Part shown: positions 8,459 through 15,361 of the stretch, piece by piece
Layout of the letters: every line of letters begins with the position of its first letter
How positions within the stretch are numbered: position 1 is the stretch's first letter
Assembly: GCF_000494755.1 (NCBI RefSeq)
Contig: NC_022657.1
Coordinates: forward strand, 3,882,001 to 3,946,000
Length of the DNA: 64,000 nucleotides
Reading direction: 5' to 3'
From: Amorphoplanes friuliensis DSM 7358
Lineage (GTDB): Bacteria; Actinomycetota; Actinomycetes; Mycobacteriales; Micromonosporaceae
Notes under the pieces: generated by a model
What the model saw: only the letters and a program-made list of their open reading frames with translations
Database searches by the model: none
Told to the model about the DNA's origin: nothing
Translations under genes and position numbers: made by a program

Positions 8459-9796
8459 GTGGAACGCAGCCCGATATCCCGTCGCACCCTTCTGAGCCTC
8501 ACGGCCGCCGCCGGTGCGGGCGCGGCCCTGGCCGCCTGTGGCAGCTCCGGCCCCGGCACCAGCTCCGGAGGTGGCAAGGCCGGCACGGCCAGCTACTGGT
8601 TCCTCACCGGCCAGCCCGGCGAGGGCATCCGGCAGGCCGCGGCGGAGCGGTTCAACAAGGCCAACCCCGACACCAAGCTCCAGTTCACGGCGTTCGAGAA
8701 CGACGCCTACAAGGCGAAGATCAAGACGGCGATCGGCGCCGGCCAGGCTCCCACGCTGATCTGGGGCTGGGGCGGTGGCGGCCTGAAGAGCTACGTGGAC
8801 GCCGGCCAGGTCGAGGACCTGACCGACTGGTTCGGCCAGAACGCCCCGATCAAGGACAAGCTGTTCCCGACCTCGTTCGGCCCCGCCACGATCAACAACA
8901 AGATCTACGCGATGCCGTGCGAGACCGTGCAGCCGATCGTCCTGTACTACAACAAGAAGGTTTTCGACCAGGCCGGCGCGAAGCCGCCGCAGTCCTGGGG
9001 CGAGATGATGGCGCTGGTCGAGACGTTCAAGGGCAAGGGCATCACGCCGTTCTCGCTGGCCGGCAAGTCCCGCTGGACCAACATGATGTGGCTGGAGTTC
9101 CTGCTGGACCGCATCGGCGGCCCGGAGGTCTTCCAGAGTGTCTTCGAGGGTGAGAAGGACGCCTGGTCCAACCCGGCCGTGACGGACATGCTCACCAAGC
9201 TCGTGCAGCTGATCGACGCCGGCGGTTTCGGCAAGGGCTACTCCTCGGTCGACGCGGGCAACAACGCCGACCAGGCCCTGCTCTACACCGGCAAGGCGGC
9301 GATGATGCTGCACGGCGGCTGGACCTACGGCAGCATGAAGAACGACGGTGGCAAGTTCGTGGCCGACGGTAACCTCGGCTGGATGAACTTCCCCGGTGTC
9401 GAGGGTGGCAAGGGCGACCCGACCGACACGGTCGGCAACCCGGGCCAGTACCTCGCGATCTCCTCCAAGGCCACGGCCGAGCAGAAGGAGACCGCGAAGA
9501 AGTTCTTCCAGACCGGTGTCCTCGACGCCGACGAGACCAAGGCGTGGATCAACGACGGCGGTTCCGTCCCGGTCGTCAAGGGCACCGAGAGTGTCCTGGC
9601 CGCGTCCCCCGACGCCGCGTTCCTCAAGTTCGTCTACGACACCTCGGTCAACGCCAAGGTCTTCGCGCAGTCCTGGGACCAGGCGCTGAGCCCGACCGCG
9701 GCCGAGGCGCTGCTGGACAACATCGCCAAGTTGTTCCAGAAGCAGGTGTCGCCCCAGCAGTGGGTCACCAACATGAACCAGGTCATCGGCAAATGA
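8459..9796 (+). CDS. Extracellular sugar-binding lipoprotein of a CUT1 ABC transporter
   Basis: Captures oligosaccharides outside the membrane and hands them to the two permeases that follow. Start GTG 8459 (MERSPISRRTLLSLTAAAG, 445 residues) has GGAG seven bases upstream. The signal has a twin-arginine-like SRRTLLSL and the lipobox LAAC near residue 30, followed by a Gly/Ser linker. The mature protein shows the family-1 solute-binding pattern: FNKANPDTKLQF, KAKIKTAIGAGQAPTLIWGWGG, PCETVQPIVLYYNKKVFDQAG, and LLYTGKAAMMLHGGWTYG. Its stop overlaps the next start as ATGA. An upstream open frame to 8300 is rejected because it runs through the promoter. Xylo-oligosaccharides are the likely ligand, judged from neighbouring GH3, GH10 and GH115 genes. 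Confidence 0.88.
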   Translation: MERSPISRRTLLSLTAAAGAGAALAACGSSGPGTSSGGGKAGTASYWFLTGQPGEGIRQAAAERFNKANPDTKLQFTAFENDAYKAKIKTAIGAGQAPTLIWGWGGGGLKSYVDAGQVEDLTDWFGQNAPIKDKLFPTSFGPATINNKIYAMPCETVQPIVLYYNKKVFDQAGAKPPQSWGEMMALVETFKGKGITPFSLAGKSRWTNMMWLEFLLDRIGGPEVFQSVFEGEKDAWSNPAVTDMLTKLVQLIDAGGFGKGYSSVDAGNNADQALLYTGKAAMMLHGGWTYGSMKNDGGKFVADGNLGWMNFPGVEGGKGDPTDTVGNPGQYLAISSKATAEQKETAKKFFQTGVLDADETKAWINDGGSVPVVKGTESVLAASPDAAFLKFVYDTSVNAKVFAQSWDQALSPTAAEALLDNIAKLFQKQVSPQQWVTNMNQVIGK

Positions 9797-10719
9797 CGGC
9801 TCTTGCTCCGCCCCCGGTCCGGGTGGCGGACCGCTCCACCTCGACCGGCGGGCGGAGCAAGTCCGTGGTGTGGATGGTGCTGCCCGCGCTCGTGATGTTC
9901 GCGGCGTTCGGCATCATCCCGCTCCTGGGTGTGCTCGGCCTGAGCTTCACGCAGTGGGACGGCATCGGCGCGATCAACCCGGCCGGCGCCGACAACTGGT
10001 TCTCGGTGCTGAGCGAGCCCGGCCTGCTGCACGCGCTGTGGGTGACGTTCCTGATCATGGCGCTGTCCTGGGTCTTCCAGACGCCGGTGAGCCTGCTGAT
10101 CGGTGTCTTCCTGGCCTCGCGCAAGCGATACCGCGGGTTCCTCGCGGTGCTCTACTTCATCCCGCTCCTGCTGAGCTCGGCGGCCATCGCGATCACCTTC
10201 AGCGCGCTGCTGAACCCGAACTTCGGTCTGGGCGCGGGTCTGGGTGTCGAGTTCCTCAACCAGGACTGGCTGGGTCAGAGCAACCTCGCGATCGCGACAC
10301 TCATCTTCGTGGTGTCCTGGCAGTTCATCCCGTTCCACTCGCTGATCTACCAGGGCGGGGTGCGGCAGATCCCGACCTCGATGTACGAGGCAGCGCAGAT
10401 CGACGGCGCCGGGCGGGTCCGCACGTTCTTCAGCATCACCCTGCCGCAGCTCAAGTACACGATCATCACGTCGTCGACGCTGATGGTGGTGGGGTCGCTG
10501 ACGTTCTTCGACCTGATCTTCGTGCTCACCGCCGGTGGTCCCGGCGACGCCACCCGGGTGCTGGCCCTGGAGATGTACCAGACCGGCTTCCGGGCCAACC
10601 TCATGGGCCCGGCCAGCGTCATTGCCGTGATCCTGGTGCTCGTCGGCCTGGGTCTCGCGCTGCTGCTGCGCAGGCTCGGCGGCGGTAGCGCCTCCGACAG
10701 CCAACTGGAAGGTGCCTGA
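9793..10719 (+). CDS. Sugar ABC transporter permease, MalF/MsmF-type
   Basis: Integral membrane permease of 308 residues, the first of two in this CUT1 importer. ATG 9793 overlaps the stop of the binding protein. Six hydrophobic spans are visible, from VVWMVLPALVMFAAFGIIPLL to VIAVILVLVGLGLALLL. The cytoplasmic EAA loop that docks onto the ATPase reads MYEAAQIDGAGRVRTFFSITLPQL. The C-terminus overlaps the second permease by one base (TGATG). No ATPase gene is in the cluster; in actinomycetes such importers usually share the unlinked ATPase MsiK, so it is probably encoded elsewhere. Confidence 0.9.
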   Translation: MTALAPPPVRVADRSTSTGGRSKSVVWMVLPALVMFAAFGIIPLLGVLGLSFTQWDGIGAINPAGADNWFSVLSEPGLLHALWVTFLIMALSWVFQTPVSLLIGVFLASRKRYRGFLAVLYFIPLLLSSAAIAITFSALLNPNFGLGAGLGVEFLNQDWLGQSNLAIATLIFVVSWQFIPFHSLIYQGGVRQIPTSMYEAAQIDGAGRVRTFFSITLPQLKYTIITSSTLMVVGSLTFFDLIFVLTAGGPGDATRVLALEMYQTGFRANLMGPASVIAVILVLVGLGLALLLRRLGGGSASDSQLEGA

Positions 10720-11627
10720 TGGCCATCTCGACCCGGCCGGCACTGCCGCGACCCGCCACCTCGGTGTCGGGCTCCCCGGGAGGCTCGCACGCCAAACCGT
10801 CCTCGGCGCGTCGCTGGAACTGGTTCGGCGGCGGCTTCGGGTGGCTGTGGCTGGTTGTTGTCATGGTGCCGATCTACTGGATCGTCATCACCAGCTTCAA
10901 GACGCGGGCGAACTACTACGCCGAGAACCCGCTCGCACCGCCGACCCAGCCGACGCTGGAGAACTACCGCCAGGTCATCGAGGCCGACTTCACGCGGTAC
11001 TTCGCGAACAGCGTGATCGTCACGGCCGGGGCGACACTGCCGGCGGTGCTGATCTCGTTCATGGCGGCGTACGCGATCGTCCGGGGCAGCGGGGCCAGCC
11101 GCTTCCTGCGGTCGGCCAACGGTGTGTTCCTGATGGGGCTGGCGATCCCGCTGCAGGCGGTGATCATCCCGATCTACCTGATCATCATCCGCCTGCAGAT
11201 GTACGACACCCTGCTGGCGATCATCCTGCCGTCGATCGCGTTCGCCATCCCGCTCTCGGTGCTGGTGCTCGCGAACTTCATCCGGGACGTGCCCAAGGAG
11301 CTGTTCGAGTCCATGCGGCTCGACGGCGCCACCGAGTGGGGAACGTTGTGGCGGCTGGCGTTCCCGCTGACCCGCCCGGCGCTGGTCACGGTGATCATCT
11401 ATCAGGGTCTGGGCATCTGGAACGGTTTCATCCTGCCGCTGATCCTGACCCAGAGCCCCGAGCAGCGCACCCTGCCGCTCGGACTGTGGAGCTTCCAGGG
11501 GCAGTACGGCGTGAACGTGCCGGCCGTGCTCGCGTCGGTCGTGCTCACCACGCTGCCCGTGCTGATCTGCTACGCCATCGGCCGGCGTCAGCTGCTCAGT
11601 GGTCTGACCGCGGGCTTCGGGAAGTAG
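10719..11627 (+). CDS. Sugar ABC transporter permease, MalG/MsmG-type
   Basis: Second permease of the importer, 302 residues. After a Pro/Ser-rich N-terminus of about 45 residues come six membrane spans beginning at GWLWLVVVMVPIYWIVITSFK. The EAA loop is ELFESMRLDGATEWGTLWRLAFPL. The end of the protein, ICYAIGRRQLLSGLTAGFGK, is typical of MalG-type permeases. The 3' end overlaps the convergent lacI-type gene by 32 bases, so the two transcripts meet inside coding sequence. No terminator is visible between them. Together with the gene before it and the lipoprotein it forms a three-gene operon preceded by a promoter and operator-like site. Confidence 0.9.
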   Translation: MAISTRPALPRPATSVSGSPGGSHAKPSSARRWNWFGGGFGWLWLVVVMVPIYWIVITSFKTRANYYAENPLAPPTQPTLENYRQVIEADFTRYFANSVIVTAGATLPAVLISFMAAYAIVRGSGASRFLRSANGVFLMGLAIPLQAVIIPIYLIIIRLQMYDTLLAIILPSIAFAIPLSVLVLANFIRDVPKELFESMRLDGATEWGTLWRLAFPLTRPALVTVIIYQGLGIWNGFILPLILTQSPEQRTLPLGLWSFQGQYGVNVPAVLASVVLTTLPVLICYAIGRRQLLSGLTAGFGK

Positions 11628-12642
11628 AACCCCGAGCCGCGGTGCTGTCCCGCACGACGAGTTCTGTCGCCAGCTCGACGCGCGGGGTCGCCAGGGTCTC
11701 GCCGCGCGCCATCCTCAGGATCGTGCGCGCGGCGAGCCCGCCCATCTCGGCCAGCGGTTGCCGCACGGTGGTCAGCGGCGGCGAGGACCAGCGGGCCTCG
11801 GGCAGGTCGTCGAAGCCGACCACGCTCAGGTCCGCCGGTATCCGCAGCCCCCGGCGGCGCGCGGCCTCGTAGACCCCCAGCGCCATCTGGTCGCTGGACG
11901 CGAAGACAGCGGTCGGCGGGTCGTCGAGGTCGAGCATCCGGTCACCGGCGGCAAATCCGGAGTCGTGGCGGAAATCGCCCTGCATGATCAGCTTGTCGTC
12001 GAGGTCGATGCCGGCCGCGTCGAGGGCCGCCCTGTACCCGTCGAGCCGGGCGCGGCTGCAGAGCAGGTCGCGCGGACCGGCGACCAGCCCGATCCGGCGG
12101 TGCCCCAGGGAGATCAGGTGCTCGGTGGCGCTGAGCCCGCCCGCCCAGTTCGTGGCGCCGACGGTCGGCACCTCGGCGGCGGCGCCGTTCGCCGGGTCGA
12201 TCACGACGGCCGGGACGTGCAGGCGGTGCAGTTGCGTGAAGATCGGCGAGTTGACGTCGGTCATCACCAGCACGACGCCGTCGGAGGTCCGGGTCCGCAG
12301 GTTGGTCAGCCAGTGCCGGGTCGCCGTCGCGTCCTCGTGCACGGCCGACACGACGGTGCCGACGCCGGCCGCGTGGGCGAAGTCCTCGACGCCGCGGATG
12401 AGCTCGACGGCCCACGGGCTGTCCAGGTCGTTGAAGACGAGGTCGATCAGCTGCGCGCGACCGGGCTGCCGAGAGTTCCGGCGCCGGTAGCCCTGGTCGC
12501 GCAACAGCTGCTCGACGCGTTCCCGCGTCTCCGACGAGACGTCCGTACGCCCGTTGAGCACGCGGGACACCGTCGGCACGGAGACTCCGGCCGCGTCGGC
12601 GATGGCCGCGATGGTCACCCGTCTGCCGTCCTGCGCCGTCAC
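11596..12642 (-). CDS. LacI-family transcription regulator, probable xylan regulon repressor
   Basis: DNA-binding repressor of 348 residues. The start is GTG 12642 (MTAQDGRRVTIAAIADAAG) with GAGG five bases upstream. The headpiece at about residues 8-55 has the canonical helix-turn-helix and hinge: TIAAIADAAGVSVPTVSRVL, NGRTDVSSETRERVEQL. The sugar-binding core follows with LIDLVFNDLDSPWAVELIRGV, HLISLGHRRIGLVAG and DLSVVGFDDLPEARWSSPPLTTVRQP. An operator-like site precedes its own start, suggesting autoregulation. It sits between the importer and the xylanase gene and is probably BxlR-like; the inducer would be xylose or xylobiose, by inference. Confidence 0.88.
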   Translation of the reverse strand: MTAQDGRRVTIAAIADAAGVSVPTVSRVLNGRTDVSSETRERVEQLLRDQGYRRRNSRQPGRAQLIDLVFNDLDSPWAVELIRGVEDFAHAAGVGTVVSAVHEDATATRHWLTNLRTRTSDGVVLVMTDVNSPIFTQLHRLHVPAVVIDPANGAAAEVPTVGATNWAGGLSATEHLISLGHRRIGLVAGPRDLLCSRARLDGYRAALDAAGIDLDDKLIMQGDFRHDSGFAAGDRMLDLDDPPTAVFASSDQMALGVYEAARRRGLRIPADLSVVGFDDLPEARWSSPPLTTVRQPLAEMGGLAARTILRMARGETLATPRVELATELVVRDSTAARGSTSRSPRSDH

Positions 12643-12670
12643 ATCAACCTCGCTTCGCCGGCACTCCGGG

Positions 12671-12683
12671 CTGGAAGTTTCGG
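12671..12683. promoter_or_regulatory. Operator-like site before the LacI gene
   Basis: CTGGAAGTTTCGG. Against the palindrome CCGAAA-N-TTTCGG the right half is perfect and only two bases of the left half differ. It is 29 bases upstream of the GTG start at 12642, suitable for autorepression. Confidence 0.55.
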
Positions 12684-12720
12684 ACCCGGTTCCGGGAGTA
12701 TGGCACAGGCGGCGGTGGAC

Positions 12721-13803
12721 TCAGCGCCCGGCGAGTGTCAGGGTGTCGCGCATCGCGAACCACGCGGGCTTGGGGACCAGATCGGCGTCCAGCGGTGTCG
12801 CCGAACCCTCACCGTCGAAGACGTCCGGAACCCACGAGTAGCGGTCGGTGAAGCCCCACAGCGTGTACGACACGCAGCGCCGGGCCAGCAGGCAGGCCTG
12901 GAGCAGCGCCGTGAAGCCCTGAGCCTGCGCCTGGACCTTGATCGGGTCGGCGGGCAGGGGCATGCGTACGTCGACCTCGGTGAAGGCGGTCTGCAGGCCG
13001 AGCGCCTCGAACCGGCGCAGGTTGGCCAGCGTGTCGCCGGGTACGCCGTACTGGACGGCGAGGTGGCCCTGGATGCCGTAGCCGTCGACGGGCACCCGCT
13101 GCGCCTTGAGCTCGCGGACCAGCCGGTAGTACGCGTCGCTCTTGGCGTTGACACCCTCGTTGTTGTAGTCGTTCAGGAAGAGCTTGGCCTGCGGGTCGGC
13201 CTGGCGGGCCCAGCGGAACGCGTCGGCGACGTAGCCCTTCCCGAGGTTGCGCAGCCAGATGGTGTCGCGCCAGGTGCCGTCGTCGTTGAAGATCTCGTTG
13301 GCGACGTCCCAGTGCCAGATCCGGCCCTTGAAGTGGGTCACCTGATCGATGACGTGCTTGCGCAGCAGCGCGCGCAGCTGGGCGGGGGTGAATGCGTCCT
13401 CGGTCAGCCAGTCCGGGTTCTGGCTGTGCCAGACCAGCGTGTGGCCGCGGACGGTCTGGCCGTTGGCCCGGGCGAAGTCGACCAGCCGGTCGGCGGCCGC
13501 CCAGTCGTAGACACCCTGCTGGGGCTCGACGAGCTGCCACTTCATGACGTTCTCGGGCGTCACCGAGCTGAACTCGCGCTCGATGGTCTCACGGTAGGGG
13601 GCGTCGGCGGCCAGAGCCGTCGTGTCGACCGCGGTCCCGATGCGCACCCCGGCGCGGTCGGCGAGGACCCGCAGACTTTGTTCGCGCGGCGAGGCGGGCT
13701 TCACGGCAGCCGCCGCCGGGTCCTCCGCCGCCACGGCGGGGGAGCCGGCCAGCAGGGCGAGCGAGGCCAGAGCGGCCGCGCTCCAAGCTTTGTGGACTCT
13801 CAT
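12721..13803 (-). CDS. Secreted GH10 endo-1,4-beta-xylanase, single domain
   Basis: Cuts the xylan backbone outside the cell. The 360-residue protein begins with a Sec signal (MRVHKAWSAAALASLALLAG, cleavage likely after AVAA near residue 26). The GH10 barrel runs from about 45 to 355. Acid/base Glu170 lies in WHWDVANEIF and nucleophile Glu276 in TAFTEVDVRM; HTLVWHSQNPDW and LFLNDYN are further GH10 signatures. No carbohydrate-binding module follows, unlike the second xylanase at 20128, so this one probably acts on soluble or loosened xylan. An operator-like site lies 44 bases upstream of the start. It is divergent from the SGNH/GH115 operon and downstream of nothing else on its strand, so it is likely monocistronic or read through to lacI. 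Confidence 0.93.
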   Translation of the reverse strand: MRVHKAWSAAALASLALLAGSPAVAAEDPAAAAVKPASPREQSLRVLADRAGVRIGTAVDTTALAADAPYRETIEREFSSVTPENVMKWQLVEPQQGVYDWAAADRLVDFARANGQTVRGHTLVWHSQNPDWLTEDAFTPAQLRALLRKHVIDQVTHFKGRIWHWDVANEIFNDDGTWRDTIWLRNLGKGYVADAFRWARQADPQAKLFLNDYNNEGVNAKSDAYYRLVRELKAQRVPVDGYGIQGHLAVQYGVPGDTLANLRRFEALGLQTAFTEVDVRMPLPADPIKVQAQAQGFTALLQACLLARRCVSYTLWGFTDRYSWVPDVFDGEGSATPLDADLVPKPAWFAMRDTLTLAGR

Positions 13804-13846
13804 CTCGGACTGTCCTTCCCAGACCTGCGTATGTTTCCCAGAGATT

Positions 13847-13859
13847 CCGAGAATTTCCG
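13847..13859. promoter_or_regulatory. Operator-like site before the GH10 gene
   Basis: CCGAGAATTTCCG matches 10 of 13 positions of CCGAAACTTTCGG. It lies 44 bases upstream of the minus-strand xylanase start at 13803. Confidence 0.45.
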
Positions 13860-13971
13860 TTACGTGTCCGGAAGATAGGCCAGCTCCGGGGCGCGGTCAA
13901 CCGTTCACAAGGTGGCCAGATAGCGGTGAAGATCAATGTCAAAACGCGGTGATCTGGGACGCGGCAGTGCC

Positions 13972-14000
13972 TTGACGGGACTTCGACCGGGCTCTATGTT
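13972..14000 (+). promoter_or_regulatory. Probable promoter of the SGNH-GH115 operon
   Basis: TTGACG at 13972-13977, spacer of 17 bases, TATGTT at 13995-14000. The predicted start near 14007 is about 17 bases before the operator at 14024, so the repressor would sit just downstream of the start site. Confidence 0.6.
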
Positions 14001-14023
14001 ACGAGAAATTGCCGCGAGGGTTA

Positions 14024-14036
14024 CCGAAACTTCCGG
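14024..14036. promoter_or_regulatory. LacI-type operator before the SGNH-GH115 operon
   Basis: CCGAAACTTCCGG differs from the perfect palindrome at 8172 by one base. It lies 42 bases before the ATG at 14078, inside the likely 5' leader of the four-gene operon. Confidence 0.65.
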
Positions 14037-14077
14037 AACCGCGCAGCGTCATCAGGTCTTTGCGACAAGGGAGCCGC

Positions 14078-15361
14078 ATGTCCACCAGACGCGAAGTCAT
14101 CGCCCTCGCCTCAGGCGCGGCGCTCGCCGCGGCGGCACCGGCGGCGGCCGCGGAGGCGGGTGGCCGCCAGGGTGACAAGGTCTGGACCGCCACCTGGGCG
14201 GCCGTGCCGACCACGGTCCCGCCCGGCCCGCCGGCCGTCCTCGAGAACGAGACCGTGCGGCACGTCGTGCACGTCAGCGCCGGCGGCGACCACGTCCGCG
14301 TCCGCCTGACGAACGAGTTCGGCGAGCAGCCCCTCGAGCTCGGAGAGGTGCGGATCGCCCGGCGGGCCGGTGCCGGCGCGAGCACCCGGACGATGCCCGG
14401 CACCGATCGCCGGGTCACCTTCGGCGGCCGGACCGCCACCACCATTCCCGCAGGCGCGCCGCTGGTGAGCGACCCGGTGCGCCTGCGGGTCCCAGCGGGC
14501 ACCGATCTGACGGTCAGCCTTCACCTGCCACGGCGCACCGAGGTCACCACACTCGCCGCGTTCGCGTACCAGGAGAACGTGGTCGCGGCCGGGAACGTGA
14601 CCGCCGCGCCGGAGGTCACACCGACCTCGGTGGTCTCGCAGAATCTGTTCCTCTCCGGTGTGAGCGTGGCCGGTGGGGACGGAACCGTCGTGACGCTCGG
14701 CGACTCCATCACCAACGGCGCCAACACGGTCGCCAACCTCAACCACCGCTGGCCCGATCTCCTCGCCGCGCGGCTGCGCACCACCCGGGGAAACCTCGGA
14801 GTGGCCAACGCCGGTGTCTCGGGCAACCGGCTGCTGCACGACCCGAACCCGCCCGCGGGCAGCGACGCCGAGGCCTACGCGGCGTTCTTCGGGCAGAGCG
14901 CGCTGCGCCGCTTCGACCGCGACGTGCTCGCCCAGCCCGGTGCACGGTTCCTCGTCGTGCTCCTGGGCGTCAACGACCTCGGTCACCCGGGCACGACCGC
15001 ACCGGCCGGCGAGGTGGTGAGCGCCGACGACCTGATCGCGGGTCACCGGCAGCTGATCGCCCGCGCGCACCAGGCCGGACTGCGGGCCTGCGGGGCGACC
15101 GTGCTGCCGTTCAAGGGCGACACCTTCGGCTTCTTCTCCGCGGACAACGAACGCAAGCGCTCGGCCCTGAACCACTGGATCCGCACCGGCGGCGAGTACG
15201 ACGCGGTCGCCGATTTCGACGCCGCGATCCGCGACCGCACCGACCCTCTGCGGCTGGAACCCGCGTACGACAGCGGTGACCATCTGCACCCCAACGACGC
15301 GGGTATGGCGGTGCTGGCCGCCGCCGTGCCACTGCGATTCTTCCGACAGGTGGACCGATGA
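14078..15361 (+). CDS. Secreted SGNH/GDSL esterase (probable xylan side-chain deacetylase)
   Basis: Serine esterase of 427 residues, likely removing acetyl or other ester groups from hemicellulose. ATG 14078 has AGGGAG six bases upstream. The N-terminus MSTRREVIALASGAALAAAAP ends in an Ala-rich stretch, an export signal of Sec or weak Tat type. A beta-rich N-terminal domain of about 170 residues precedes the SGNH fold. Block I is VVTLGDSITNG (Ser near residue 209), block II VANAGVSGNRLL, block III LLGVNDLGH, and block V DSGDHLHPNDAG (Asp and His near 398-402). It is the first of four genes joined by ATGA or GTGA overlaps. A related esterase is the third gene of the operon. Confidence 0.87.
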   Translation: MSTRREVIALASGAALAAAAPAAAAEAGGRQGDKVWTATWAAVPTTVPPGPPAVLENETVRHVVHVSAGGDHVRVRLTNEFGEQPLELGEVRIARRAGAGASTRTMPGTDRRVTFGGRTATTIPAGAPLVSDPVRLRVPAGTDLTVSLHLPRRTEVTTLAAFAYQENVVAAGNVTAAPEVTPTSVVSQNLFLSGVSVAGGDGTVVTLGDSITNGANTVANLNHRWPDLLAARLRTTRGNLGVANAGVSGNRLLHDPNPPAGSDAEAYAAFFGQSALRRFDRDVLAQPGARFLVVLLGVNDLGHPGTTAPAGEVVSADDLIAGHRQLIARAHQAGLRACGATVLPFKGDTFGFFSADNERKRSALNHWIRTGGEYDAVADFDAAIRDRTDPLRLEPAYDSGDHLHPNDAGMAVLAAAVPLRFFRQVDR

